A DNA stretch of 33,968 nt from an uncultured Erysipelotrichaceae bacterium (GCA_902778375.1 CACYXJ010000044.1:1-33968), one strand, 5' to 3'. Numbered from the stretch's first letter, positions 16,499 to 26,988 are shown. Numbers and translations are program-made. Notes: generated by a model from the letters alone, not told the origin.

Positions 16499-17411
16499 GC
16501 GTTCCCTTGACCGTTTTCTCGATCATATCCGTCTCTCCCGGACCGGAAGCAGCGATACCGAAGACGCCTACCGGCGCGATATCGAACGCTTCCTGGAATA
16601 TCTGCGGGATAACAGGATCAGCAGCTTCGAGAAAGTCGGCAAGGAAGATATCAGCGATTATGTCATGAAACTGCGCTCCGGTGAGATCGGCGGCGTGCCG
16701 CTGTCCAACAGCAGCTATGCCCGCGCGCTTTCCTCGCTGAAGTCGTTTTACCGCTACCTCAACCGCTCGGAAGGCGTCAGTGCCAATCCGGTGCGGATGT
16801 TCAAGGGTGTTTCCTCGCGCCGCAAGCTGCCGGAGTTTCTCACGTTCGAGCAGATGGAGACACTGCTTGACTGGTTCGATCTGGATGATCCGGCCCAGAT
16901 CCGCGACCGCTGCATGATCGAAGTCATGTATGCCTGCGGCCTGCGTGTGTCCGAGTGTGCGTCGTTGCTGCTGGACAAGATCAATCTGAACGAGCGGTAT
17001 CTGATCGTCCTCGGCAAGGAAAGCAAGGAGCGGATGATTCCTTTCTATCCCCGCTGTGAACAGCTGATCCGTCTGTATCTGGAAGAAAGCAGACCGCTGT
17101 TCATGGCCGGTCAGGAAGAGCATGGATTTCTGTTCGTCAACCGCCGGGGAAAGCCGATCAGTGCCCGCAGTATCCAGATGCTGTGCGAAAAAAGCGGTGA
17201 GGCGGCAGGCCTGGCAGTGCATGTCCATCCGCATATGATCCGCCACTCCTTTGCCACCCATCTTCTCGACAATGGGGCGGATCTGAGGATCGTGCAGGAA
17301 CTGCTCGGTCACGAGAATCTTTCCACCACCCAGATCTATACCCATGTCACCCAGGACAGACTGCAGAAAGCAGTGGATCTGGCCCATCCGCATTCCCGGC
17401 GCAATCAGTGA
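16482..17411 (+). CDS. xerC: Tyrosine recombinase XerC/XerD
   Basis: The 309-residue recombinase resolves chromosome dimers at dif. The N-terminal core-binding domain spans about residues 1-95. The catalytic set is present: R155 (C-G-L-R-V-S-E), a Lys at about 179-182 (G-K-E-S-K), H251 and R254 ([12 protein letters not shown]), H277 (L-G-H-E-N-L) and Y286 (Q-I-Y-T-H-V). The position after trmFO corresponds to Bacillus codV/xerC, which is why I chose xerC over xerD; sequence alone does not settle it. The heat-shock protease genes hslVU and codY that often follow are absent, replaced by the pyr operon. Confidence 0.92.
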   Translation: MADSFERSLDRFLDHIRLSRTGSSDTEDAYRRDIERFLEYLRDNRISSFEKVGKEDISDYVMKLRSGEIGGVPLSNSSYARALSSLKSFYRYLNRSEGVSANPVRMFKGVSSRRKLPEFLTFEQMETLLDWFDLDDPAQIRDRCMIEVMYACGLRVSECASLLLDKINLNERYLIVLGKESKERMIPFYPRCEQLIRLYLEESRPLFMAGQEEHGFLFVNRRGKPISARSIQMLCEKSGEAAGLAVHVHPHMIRHSFATHLLDNGADLRIVQELLGHENLSTTQIYTHVTQDRLQKAVDLAHPHSRRNQ

Positions 17412-17418
17412 AAAAGCA

Positions 17419-17446
17419 TTGCATTTGCATGCGTCTATGATAGAAT
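17419..17446 (+). promoter_or_regulatory. pyr operon promoter
   Basis: TTGCAT (17419-17424), a 16-base spacer and TAGAAT (17441-17446), with TGA just before the -10 making an extended -10. Transcription would begin near 17453. Confidence 0.6.
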
Positions 17447-17470
17447 TCAGAAAGAAAAAAGGAGATGCCG

Positions 17471-17614
17471 ATGAGACACGACACAGGATGCTTCTTAAAA
17501 GTGAACAACACCCTGGTACAGAACGACGGTATCTCTGTTTTATTTCCTGATATGAAAAGCAACAGCATTCCTTCACTTAGGACTGCTGTCTTTTTTTCGG
17601 AGGTCACAGAATGA
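17471..17614 (+). CDS. Putative pyr leader peptide (47 residues)
   Basis: This ORF begins at an ATG with AAAGGAG six bases upstream (another ATG at 17465 is too close to the SD). It ends in TGA at 17612-17614, overlapping the pyrC ATG by ATGA. The product has no recognisable fold, and its sequence is shaped by the RNA elements it crosses: the U-rich stretch gives V-L-F-P and the terminator tail gives V-F-F-S. Position, length and function-by-context parallel the 44-residue PyrL of E. coli, whose translation controls attenuation upstream of pyrBI. Codons are less typical than in neighbouring genes (TTA, AGA, AGG, CTT). It is probably regulatory rather than a working protein. Confidence 0.6.
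   Translation: MRHDTGCFLKVNNTLVQNDGISVLFPDMKSNSIPSLRTAVFFSEVTE
17518..17547 (+). promoter_or_regulatory. Pause-type hairpin and U-rich stretch in the pyr leader
   Basis: ACAGA (17518-17522) pairs with TCTGT (17534-17538), loop of 11 bases, immediately followed by TTTATTT. In the E. coli pyrBI leader a hairpin plus U-rich run makes polymerase pause when UTP is low. Here the same order is seen about 20 bases before the terminator. The stem is short. Confidence 0.45.
17562..17597 (+). terminator. pyr attenuator (intrinsic terminator inside the leader ORF)
   Basis: ACAGCA (17562-17567) pairs with TGCTGT (17584-17589). One mismatch and TCC/GGA continue the stem to an eight-base loop. C plus seven T follow (17590-17597), and then directly the pyrC SD CGGAGG. 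A strong terminator before, not after, the operon implies attenuation. Confidence 0.8.
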
Positions 17615-18884
17615 AGACACTGATCAAGAACGGCATTGTCCTCTATGAAGGAGAAATGCGGAAACTGGATATCCTCTTCGATGAAAGCGGCATCCTGAAG
17701 GTCGCGGAAAAGATCGAAGAAGAAGCGGAAGTGATCGACGCGGCAGGCCTGGCAGTCCTGCCGGGACTGATTGATGTGCATGTCCATTTCCGCGAGCCGG
17801 GATACGAACAGAAGGAAACGCTGAAGACCGGATCGATGGCGGCTGCCCACGGTGGCTTTACGACCGTCTGTCCGATGCCCAATCTCAAACCGTTCCCGGA
17901 CGATCCGGAAACGATGAAGACATATCTTACGAAGATCGAAGAAGACTGCGTTGTCAATGTCCTTCCCTACGGAACGATCAGCGACGAGGAAAAGGGCCGT
18001 CAGGTTTCCGATATGGAAGGCATGAAGAAACTCGGTGTCAGATGGTTCTCGGATGATGGCGTCGGTGTCGCCGATGAAAGCGTCATGGAAGAAGCACTGC
18101 GGAAGGCGAAGGAACTGGATGTGCTGATTGCCTGCCATACCGAAGACATGAATTACCGCAAACCCGGTGCCAGTGTTCACGCTTCCGGATACGCGGAGGA
18201 AAACGGCTGGACCGGTATTCCTTCCGAATGCGAAAGCGAACAGCTTAAGCGCGATCTTGTACTGGCGGAAAAGACCGGTGCCCGTTACCATGCCTGTCAT
18301 ATCTCGGCGATTCCATCCGTGGAAGCGATACGGGAAGCGAAAAAGAACGGGGCGGATGTCAGCGGCGAAGTGACAGCCCATCATCTTCTGCTGGAAGACA
18401 GGGATGTCAAAGGACCCAACTGGAAAATGAATCCGCCGCTGCGCAGTCATGAAGACCGGATGTGCCTGATCGAAGCGCTGGAGGAAGGCACGCTTGACTT
18501 CATCGCCAGCGACCATGCCCCGCATACGAAACAGGACAAGGACAAACCGATGGCGGATGCCGCCTTCGGCATCGTCTCGCTGGAGACAAGCTTCGCCTTG
18601 CTGTATACGGAATTTGTCTATAAGCAGAAACGCTGGACCTTGCCGCAGCTCGTCAGCTGGATGGCGAAGAAGCCGGCGGAACGTTTTGCCATGACGGGAA
18701 AAGGCGAGATCAGGGAAGGATATGACAGTGACCTGATTCTTGTCGATCTTGATAATGAACACCGCGTTGACGCTTCCGCATTCTTCTCGAAGGGGAAGAA
18801 CACGCCGTTCGACGGCTGGAGCGTGCGGGCGAAAGTCATGCGCACGATCGTCAACGGAAAGACGGTCTATGTTACGGAGGAAGC

Positions 18885-18888
<4 letters not shown>
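17611..18888 (+). CDS. pyrC: Dihydroorotase
   Basis: Dihydroorotase closes carbamoyl-aspartate to dihydroorotate, the third step of UMP synthesis. The 425-residue protein is of the type I (Bacillus-like) class. It has D-V-H-V-H-F-R-E-P-G near residue 58 with the first two zinc His, G-F-T-T-V-C-P-M-P-N near 90, a His metal ligand in A-C-H-I-S-type context near 230 (Y-H-A-C-H-I-S), and D-F-I-A-S-D-H-A-P-H with the metal Asp near 305. GGAGG is seven bases before the ATG. The start overlaps the leader peptide stop, and the end overlaps pyrK by ATGA. Confidence 0.97.
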
Positions 18889-21220
<2,332 letters not shown>

Positions 21221-21234
<14 letters not shown>

Positions 21235-21883
21235 GAAGGAATTTACCCATTTCATGCTTGCCTGCAACGCTCTCAAGTTCGGTGATTTCACCCTGAAGAG
21301 CGGCCGCAAGTCACCGTTTTTCATGAATGCCGGCGCTTATGTCACCGGCGGCCAGCTCCATGATCTTGCCTGCTATTACGCAAAGGCGATCCATGACAAT
21401 TTCGGACTCGACTTCGATGTTCTCTTCGGACCGGCCTACAAGGGCATCCCGCTGGCAGTGGCAACCGCCATGGCCATCCACGAACTCTATGGCAAGGAAG
21501 TGCGCTACTGCTGCAACCGCAAGGAAGTCAAGGACCACGGCGATACCGGCATCCTGCTGGGTTCAAAACTGCAGGACGGCGACAGGATCATCATGATCGA
21601 AGATGTCACGACCAGCGGCAAGTCGATGGAAGAGACCGTGCCGATCGTCAGAAGCCAGGCAAACGTCGAGATCAAGGGCCTGATCGTTTCCCTCAACCGC
21701 AACGAAAAAGGCAAAGGCGATATCACAGCCCTTCAGGAAGTGTCCGAACTGTACGGCTTTCCGACGGCTGCCATCGTTTCCATGCCGGAAGTCGTGGAGA
21801 TACTGAAGGAAGAAAACATGCTCGATGACGAGCTGCTCGGACGCATCAACGCTTATTATGAGCAGTACGGCGCCAGAGCATAA
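21221..21883 (+). CDS. pyrE: Orotate phosphoribosyltransferase
   Basis: PyrE joins orotate with PRPP to form OMP, feeding PyrF. The 220-residue protein has F-T-L-K-S-G-R-K-S-P-F-F near residue 25, L-F-G-P-A-Y-K-G-I-P-L-A near 70, and the PRPP-binding motif I-I-M-I-E-D-V-T-T-S-G-K-S near 126-138. The start is the ATG seven bases after AAAGGAG. The upstream in-frame TTG at 21203 includes this SD and is unlikely. pyrF-before-pyrE is a reaction-reversed order but common. A terminator follows. Confidence 0.96.
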
Positions 21884-21910
21884 TTAGAACTGATCGAATC
21901 CGTTCATGCA

Positions 21911-21931
21911 AAGCTGCTGCGGCAGCTTTTT
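21911..21931 (+). terminator. pyr operon terminator
   Basis: AAGCTGC / GCAGCTT with loop TGCG, continuing into a T run. Confidence 0.85.
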
Positions 21932-21934
21932 CAG

Positions 21935-21964
21935 TTGACCGTCAGGTATGACAGTGAACATAAT
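21935..21964 (+). promoter_or_regulatory. Promoter of the PepSY lipoprotein gene
   Basis: TTGACC (21935-21940), an 18-base spacer and CATAAT (21959-21964), starting immediately after the pyr terminator. Confidence 0.65.
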
Positions 21965-21990
21965 TAAGAGGATCAGCGGGGTGACATGCA

Positions 21991-22599
21991 ATGAAAAAGA
22001 TAATCATTACAATGGCGTCTGTCATGTTTCTTATGATTTCCGGATGCGGTTCCGGACAGATGGATACCGGAAGTACAGACAACAGTACGGCAGCAGAAAC
22101 CGCGGCGGATAAGACAGGCGGGCAGCAGGAACAGACAGCAGATAATGAAATCAGCGAGGAAGAAGCTCTCAGGATCGCTCTTGAGGCTGCGGGGCTGAAG
22201 GAAAGCGATGTGAAGATCACCAAACGGGAATTCGATGTTGACCACGGCATCGCAAAATATGAATTCGAATTCTGGCACAATGATGAAAAGTATGAATTCG
22301 AAATCGATACTGCCGGAGTGATCCTCTCCCGCAGCAAAGAATACACCGTGCCGGCAGATACGGCGGCAGCGGAAAAAACGCCGGAAGGATTCATCAGCCG
22401 GGAAGAGGCGCTTGCCATCGCCCTGAAACATGCCGGTGTCAGCGAAAATGACATATTCAAGGTGGAAATCAAGCTGGACAATGAACATGGCAGGGACGAA
22501 TACGATATCGAATTCCATGCCGGCGGCAAGGAATACAGCTATGATATCAATGCCCAAAGCGGCGAAATCACAGGCTTTGAATCGGAGATCGATGACTGA
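21991..22599 (+). CDS. Lipoprotein with two PepSY domains
   Basis: The 202-residue product has a short signal peptide with lipobox M-I-S-G-C (C19 is the lipidated residue), then a Ser/Thr/Glu/Gln-rich linker to about residue 48. Two similar units follow: E-E-E-A-L-R-I-A-L-E-A-A-G-L ... K-Y-E-F-E-I-D (about 50-110) and R-E-E-A-L-A-I-A-L-K-H-A-G-V ... E-Y-S-Y-D-I-N (about 132-200). Both are classic PepSY (inhibitor-like) domains. It would sit on the outer face of the membrane. PepSY proteins can inhibit proteases or act as sensors; no partner is in the window. SD GGGGTG precedes the ATG, and a terminator follows. Confidence 0.9.
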   Translation: MKKIIITMASVMFLMISGCGSGQMDTGSTDNSTAAETAADKTGGQQEQTADNEISEEEALRIALEAAGLKESDVKITKREFDVDHGIAKYEFEFWHNDEKYEFEIDTAGVILSRSKEYTVPADTAAAEKTPEGFISREEALAIALKHAGVSENDIFKVEIKLDNEHGRDEYDIEFHAGGKEYSYDINAQSGEITGFESEIDD

Positions 22600-22608
22600 G
22601 CGGACCAG

Positions 22609-22632
22609 GGATGACAAACGTCATCCTTTTTT
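22609..22632 (+). terminator. Terminator after the PepSY lipoprotein gene
   Basis: GGATGAC / GTCATCC with loop AAAC and six T. Confidence 0.9.
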
Positions 22633-22634
22633 GG

Positions 22635-22664
22635 TTGACGGCGGGAAAGAAAGGGAATGATAAT
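22635..22664 (+). promoter_or_regulatory. Promoter of the DAC-like gene
   Basis: TTGACG (22635-22640), an 18-base spacer and GATAAT (22659-22664). It supports a start at 22698 rather than the open upstream codons from 22611. Confidence 0.65.
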
Positions 22665-22697
22665 GAAGATGTAAAATGCCTGAAGGGGGAAATGATC

Positions 22698-24038
22698 ATG
22701 AATTTCTGGGAACAGCTGATCGACGGCGGGGGAACCCGGGAAGACTTGTATTTTAAGACCCGCGATCTGTACGGGAATCTTTTGAAGCACCTGTACAACG
22801 ACCCGCGCAATATACCTGATTTCCGCATTCACTTTTCCGATGACAGCCGGACAGTGGAAGAAGGAATCGAGAAGGGCTACTGCATCTCCACCGTGTCCAT
22901 GCGGTCGAACAAGATCACATATTCGATCGTCAAGGATGTCGCCGAACTCGAAAACTTCGAGAATTCCTATAACTGGTTCTACGAAGACGTGTTTGTCGTG
23001 TTCGATTTTCTTGAAGATTCCATTTCGCCGCTGCTGTTCATCACCCGTGCCTTCTGGGAGGACCTCTTTCGCCAGTATGACGTGCTGGGCCTGCGCAAGG
23101 TACGTATCTCGCACATGTACGAGACACTGATCTCATCCGGCGTATCGCAGTATTTCCACGGCTTCTATCAGCTCGATATCAGTCTGATCCAGACCCTCTC
23201 GGCACTGACCTATGAAGGCGACTATATCAACTGTTCGATCCTGATTCCCCGCTATGACCACGGCACGGAAAGAAGGACGAAGAAGAACGGCGGCCTGGAT
23301 GTCGCACTCAAGGAACCCGTTCCGTTCGCTGTCAGCCATCTGCGCCAGGTCAGGAAACTGGTCGAGATGTCCGACAAGGATGTCGCCCTGGTCGTCAACC
23401 GTCAGGGAAAGATCTGCGGTCTTTCCTCCAGCAAGCCTGCCGCCTACGAATGCTATCTGCGGATGTGGGGACACCTGAGCTGGACGATCACCTACAACGA
23501 AAACAAGAAGCTGTCATATTACAATGCCGGCTATCATATCCATACCCGCTACAGCCATGACGTGGAGATCACCCGCAGCCTCGGCAATATCGGCGAGATG
23601 CTGACAAAGGAACAGAGCGCCAGGATCGAAGCGGTGATCCGTGCCGCCTCGACCCAGAGCCACGGGACGATCCTGATCATCGGTGTGAAGGAAGATGCGG
23701 AAAACGAGACCAAACGTCTGTGCGACGCCAGGAGCGCGACCGGCATCAGCACCATCAATCTCAGCGAGAAGATGCATCTGATCCGCTATCTGACATCGAT
23801 CGACGGCGCCCTGATCATGGATATTGACTGCCGCTGCGGCTGTATCGGCGCGATTCTCGACGGCGACTTCACGACCAAAGGCAATCCGGCCCGCGGCGCC
23901 CGCTTCAATTCGACAGTGCGTTATGTCAAAAGACGTTCGGAACTGGGACAGCATTTCGTCGGTATCGTTCTTTCCGAGGACGGCACGATCGACGCTGTCA
24001 GCGAAGACCGTATCGAACGCATCAATCTTTCCGAATAA
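22698..24038 (+). CDS. DisA_N/DAC-like nucleotide-binding domain protein
   Basis: The 446-residue protein has an N-terminal region of about 300 residues that I cannot assign. The C-terminal part (about 325-440) looks like a diadenylate cyclase (DAC, DisA_N) domain: H-G-T-I-L-I-I-G-V, D-G-A at 369-371, a hydrophobic turn with C-I-G-A-I-L-D-G, R-G-A-R-F-N-S at 399-405, and the strand I-V-L-S-E-D-G-T-I. In active cyclases D-G-A and R-H-R bind ATP; here the second motif is R402-F-N, so activity is uncertain. It could make c-di-AMP, bind it, or use another nucleotide. There is no transmembrane segment, unlike CdaA. SD AAGGGGG is eight bases before the chosen ATG; a second ATG six bases earlier is in frame. 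It stands alone between a terminator and the next promoter. Confidence 0.72.
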   Translation: MNFWEQLIDGGGTREDLYFKTRDLYGNLLKHLYNDPRNIPDFRIHFSDDSRTVEEGIEKGYCISTVSMRSNKITYSIVKDVAELENFENSYNWFYEDVFVVFDFLEDSISPLLFITRAFWEDLFRQYDVLGLRKVRISHMYETLISSGVSQYFHGFYQLDISLIQTLSALTYEGDYINCSILIPRYDHGTERRTKKNGGLDVALKEPVPFAVSHLRQVRKLVEMSDKDVALVVNRQGKICGLSSSKPAAYECYLRMWGHLSWTITYNENKKLSYYNAGYHIHTRYSHDVEITRSLGNIGEMLTKEQSARIEAVIRAASTQSHGTILIIGVKEDAENETKRLCDARSATGISTINLSEKMHLIRYLTSIDGALIMDIDCRCGCIGAILDGDFTTKGNPARGARFNSTVRYVKRRSELGQHFVGIVLSEDGTIDAVSEDRIERINLSE

Positions 24039-24137
24039 AACAGGCAGAAAAGGTTTAAAATAGAAGAGATCAGCATCTCCGGGATGACCCGGAAGGCTGA
24101 AGAAGCAACATTTATATGGCTGTCTGTCCGGCTGCTG

Positions 24138-24143
24138 TATAAT
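24138..24143 (+). promoter_or_regulatory. -10 element before the pRiA4b ORF-3-like gene
   Basis: A perfect TATAAT. It spans the in-frame ATG at 24142, so that ATG cannot be the start. No clear -35 is seen. The stretch 24039-24137 has no clear terminator, only CCGGG-ATGA-CCCGG without a T run. Confidence 0.5.
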
Positions 24144-24162
24144 GGAGCTCAGGAGGAAGATC

Positions 24163-24780
24163 ATGGAATACAGAAAATACCGCGTAAGCCTGCAGGTTTA
24201 TCCCGACCGGCTCTATCGTACCTTTTATATCCGCACCGATGTGACGCTGGATAAACTGGCTGAAGTCATTCTGAAACTGTTCCGTACGGACGAAACCCCT
24301 GCCTATGTGTTCTTCGATACGGAGCACAGTTATACGACAGACATGTTCGTGCACATGAACCCAAAGGGTGATTATCTGGATGCCCTGACCAACAATCCCG
24401 ATCTGAATGATGTCTGGGAAAACAAAAAACCGATGAATGCCTGCCGGCTGTCCGATATGGGGGACGAGTTCTGTTTTCTGTATGACGTGGATGAAGGCTA
24501 CAGATTTGTCTGCGAGGCATGCGGTGAACCCGTTGATGAAGACCGCGAAGATTATGTTTACGTAACAGAAGGCAAAGGGGCGGGCATCTTCGAAGATGAC
24601 GTGTACACACTGTGGTCCTATTTTGACGGCGGCGCCGATCCTGACATGAGCGAGGACGACGATGAAAAGGAATTCTACATGCCGGAGAATCTGGAACTGG
24701 AAAAACTCGGCGACTTCGAGAAACCGCTGGACCTTGAGGAAGAAACAGAGATTGCCGCAAGTGCTTTCGAAGAGGAATAA
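24163..24780 (+). CDS. pRiA4b ORF-3-like family protein
   Basis: The 205-residue product starts at the ATG after AGGAGG (six bases). Residues 1-125 resemble the plasmid pRiA4b ORF-3 domain: Y-R-V-S-L-Q ... I-R-T-D-V-T-L-D-K-L-A-E-V-I-L-K-L-F near the start and a later F-C-F-L-Y-D-V-D-E-G-Y-R-F (the family usually has Y-x-Y-D-F-G-D). A Cys pair (C-E-A-C near 125) and an acidic tail (E-D-D-D-E-K-E, then E-E-E) follow. The family is widespread next to mobile genes but its function is unknown; no mobile element is seen here. It is cytoplasmic and likely monocistronic. Confidence 0.72.
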   Translation: MEYRKYRVSLQVYPDRLYRTFYIRTDVTLDKLAEVILKLFRTDETPAYVFFDTEHSYTTDMFVHMNPKGDYLDALTNNPDLNDVWENKKPMNACRLSDMGDEFCFLYDVDEGYRFVCEACGEPVDEDREDYVYVTEGKGAGIFEDDVYTLWSYFDGGADPDMSEDDDEKEFYMPENLELEKLGDFEKPLDLEEETEIAASAFEEE

Positions 24781-24821
24781 AATCCGGCTGTAAAAATGCA
24801 GCTGCTGTCAAGTATTTTATC

Positions 24822-24851
24822 TTTACAGGAGATGACAGGGAGTGCTATAAT
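24822..24851 (+). promoter_or_regulatory. rpsB-tsf promoter
   Basis: TTTACA (24822-24827), an 18-base spacer and TATAAT (24846-24851), with TGC before the -10 (extended -10). A very strong promoter, as expected for ribosomal protein genes. Confidence 0.8.
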
Positions 24852-24857
24852 CCTTCT

Positions 24858-25024
24858 TGGCATCTCTTTTTTATGCGCGTTTTTACGCGCGCGATGCCCA
24901 ATACTCACACGGCGGATTCATCATCCCGTGCACGTGGTTCTAATAGACACTTCAGGTGTCTATGCGCGTGTTGATGATGTTCGAAACCGTGGCGGAAAAC
25001 AACGGAAAGAGAGGTTATGAAAAA
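24858..25024 (+). promoter_or_regulatory. Structured rpsB leader RNA
   Basis: The mRNA begins with a long 5' UTR of about 165 bases. GGCAT (24859-24863) pairs with ATGCC (24894-24898) around GCGCGT (24875-24880) / ACGCGC (24885-24890). Further on, ATAGACAC (24943-24950) and GTGTCTAT (24956-24963) form a perfect eight-base hairpin. The SD AGAGAGG is ten bases before the ATG. S2 autoregulates rpsB-tsf in other bacteria through its leader; this one may do so too. The segment 24781-24821 contains no gene. Confidence 0.55.
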
Positions 25025-26002
25025 ATGGCTGTTGTTTCAATGAGGAAAATGCTCGAAAACGGGGTACATTTCGGACACCAGACACGCAAGTGGAATCCGC
25101 AGATGAAACCCTACATCTACACTGCCAAGAACGGTGTCTACATTATCGATCTTGAAAAGACAAGAGAATGTCTGGAAAAGGCTTATGCCGAACTCAAGAA
25201 GATCACCGAAAACGGCGGCAAGGTTCTCTTCGTAGGTACGAAGAAGCAGGCGCAGGCCACGATCCTGGAAGAAGCACTCCGTTCCGGAAGCTTCTATGTC
25301 AACCAGAGATGGCTGGGCGGCACCATGACAAACTTCCGCACCATTCAGAAGTCCATCAAGAGACTGCTGGAAATCGAAGAGATGGAAAACAGCGGAACGA
25401 TCAACGTCTACACCAAGAAGGAACAGGCTAACCTGCTGAAAAAGAAGGACAGACTGGACAACTTCCTTGGCGGTATCAAGGAAATGAAGAAGCTTCCGGA
25501 TGCCGTATTCGTCGTTGACCCGCTCGAAGAACACAATGCAGTTGCCGAAGCAAGAAAGCTGGGTATCCCGGTATTCGCTCTGATCGACACAAATGCCGAT
25601 CCGAACTCCGTCGATTATCCGATTCCTTCCAATGACGACGCAGTGCGTTCCGTCAAACTGATGGTCAGCCTGATCGCCGACGCCATTGTCGAAGCAAAGG
25701 GCGGCGTTCTGGAAAATGCCTACCAGGAAGACCTGACAGACGGCGACATCACAATGGAAGATGTCATCATCAACGTCGAACAGCAGGCTGCTGAATACGA
25801 GCGCAAGAGAAGACAGAAGTATGAAGAGCGCCGTCAGCAGATGCAGCAGAGAAGATACAACGGCGAACGCCGTGTCTTCCGCAGAGACGCAAACAATGCC
25901 CGTCCGGCCCGCACAGAAGCTGCGCCGGCTGAGGTAAAGGAAGAAAAACCGGCTGAAGCTGCCGCACCGGCAGCAGCACCGGCTCAGGAGGAGAACGCAT
26001 AA
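25025..26002 (+). CDS. rpsB: 30S ribosomal protein S2 with C-terminal extension
   Basis: S2 sits on the 30S head-body junction. The N-terminus [25 protein letters not shown] is diagnostic. [23 protein letters not shown] and I-D-T-N-A-D-P follow in order. The core ends near residue 245. The protein goes on to 325 residues with an Arg/Gln-rich helix ([16 protein letters not shown]) and an Ala/Pro/Glu tail, longer than the usual 240-260. The frame is open upstream to 24956 through the leader hairpins, which is not coding. The stop overlaps tsf as TAATG. Confidence 0.97.
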   Translation: MAVVSMRKMLENGVHFGHQTRKWNPQMKPYIYTAKNGVYIIDLEKTRECLEKAYAELKKITENGGKVLFVGTKKQAQATILEEALRSGSFYVNQRWLGGTMTNFRTIQKSIKRLLEIEEMENSGTINVYTKKEQANLLKKKDRLDNFLGGIKEMKKLPDAVFVVDPLEEHNAVAEARKLGIPVFALIDTNADPNSVDYPIPSNDDAVRSVKLMVSLIADAIVEAKGGVLENAYQEDLTDGDITMEDVIINVEQQAAEYERKRRQKYEERRQQMQQRRYNGERRVFRRDANNARPARTEAAPAEVKEEKPAEAAAPAAAPAQEENA

Positions 26003-26889
26003 TGGCTATTACAGCTGCACAGGTTAAGGAATTACGTGAACTGACAGGCGCCGGCATGATGGACTGCAAGAAGGCCCTGACCGAAACAGACGGCGATGTC
26101 AAGAAGGCAATCGACTGGCTGCGTGAAAACGGACTGGCCAAGGCTGCCAAGAAGGAAGGCCGTATCGCTGCTGAAGGTCTCTCCAGAATCCTGATCGACG
26201 GCAACCGTGCCGTTATGGTCGAGATCAACTCCGAGACCGACTTCGTTGCCAAGAACGAACAGTTCCTGGCTCTGCTTGGCGAAACCGCCCAGACACTGCT
26301 GAACGGCAATGCCAAAACAGTCGAAGAAGCACTGGCTCTGCCGTGCGCTGAAGGCACACTGAACGACGCATTCGTCAACGCAGTTGCCACCATCGGCGAA
26401 AAGATCACGCTGAGAAGATTCGAGATCGTCGACAAGAACGATGACGAGATCTTCGGTTCCTACACACATCAGGGCGGCAGAATCACTGCTGTCACAGTCG
26501 TCAAGGGAACAGATGATCCGCAGGTTGCCAAGAACATGGCCATGCAGGTTGCTTCCATGAACCCGACATACGTTTCCAGAAACGATATGCCGCAGGAAGT
26601 CATCGCTCATGAAAGAAGCGTACAGGAAGGCATCGTCGCCAACGATCCGAACCTTTCCGCAAAGCCTGACAAGGTCAAGGCCGGCATCGTCGAAGGCCGT
26701 CTCTCCAAGACACTGCAGGATATGTGCCTGGTCGACCAGGAATACTTCCTCGACAGCGACCTGAAGTGCGGACAGTATCTCAAGAACAACAACGCTGAAG
26801 TTGTCCGTTTCGTGAAATACACCGTAGGCGAAGGCATCGAGAAAAAGGAAGACAACTTCGCAGCAGAAGTTGCCGCCATGGCCAAATAA
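26002..26889 (+). CDS. tsf: Elongation factor Ts
   Basis: EF-Ts exchanges GDP on EF-Tu. The 295-residue protein starts with the UBA-like domain A-Q-V-K-E-L-R-E-L-T-G-A-G-M-M-D-C-K-K-A-L. It continues with A-A-K-K-E-G-R-I-A-A-E-G, and the core motif E-I-N-S-E-T-D-F-V-A-K-N near residue 75. Length is normal. It is directly downstream of rpsB with a one-base overlap and SD GGAGGAG inside the end of rpsB, so they are co-translated. Confidence 0.98.
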   Translation: MAITAAQVKELRELTGAGMMDCKKALTETDGDVKKAIDWLRENGLAKAAKKEGRIAAEGLSRILIDGNRAVMVEINSETDFVAKNEQFLALLGETAQTLLNGNAKTVEEALALPCAEGTLNDAFVNAVATIGEKITLRRFEIVDKNDDEIFGSYTHQGGRITAVTVVKGTDDPQVAKNMAMQVASMNPTYVSRNDMPQEVIAHERSVQEGIVANDPNLSAKPDKVKAGIVEGRLSKTLQDMCLVDQEYFLDSDLKCGQYLKNNNAEVVRFVKYTVGEGIEKKEDNFAAEVAAMAK

Positions 26890-26922
26890 GCATTTTCAAT
26901 AACAGAGAATCATAACAGAAAG

Positions 26923-26955
26923 ACTTCATATCAAAAAAAGATATGAAGTTTTTTA
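26923..26955 (+). terminator. rpsB-tsf terminator
   Basis: ACTTCATATC / GATATGAAGT, ten perfect pairs with an A7 loop, then six or more T. Confidence 0.93.
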
Positions 26956-26961
26956 TTTTGC

Positions 26962-26988
26962 CTAACATTCGGTTAGACATAACTAACC
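26962..26988 (+). promoter_or_regulatory. Palindromic operator candidate upstream of gpmA
   Basis: GGTTAG (26971-26976), six bases, CTAACC (26983-26988) form a perfect palindrome. A further CTAAC at 26962-26966 lies one spacing upstream, giving three half-sites. It resembles sites of DtxR-family metal regulators (TTAG...CTAA half-sites). It overlaps the likely -35 (TTAGAC 26973-26978 with TACCAT 26997-27002, or TTGCCT at 26958). Confidence 0.5.

Noticed and set aside
17453-17610. PyrR-binding loop in the pyr leader
   Set aside because: I looked for the A-R-U-C-C-N-G-N-G-A-G-G-Y-U type loop and found none; the leader-ORF layout fits better.
24788-24828. CTGTAAA / TTTACAG inverted repeat as terminator
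   Set aside because: The loop is 27 bases and there is no T run; the right arm is the -35 of rpsB.
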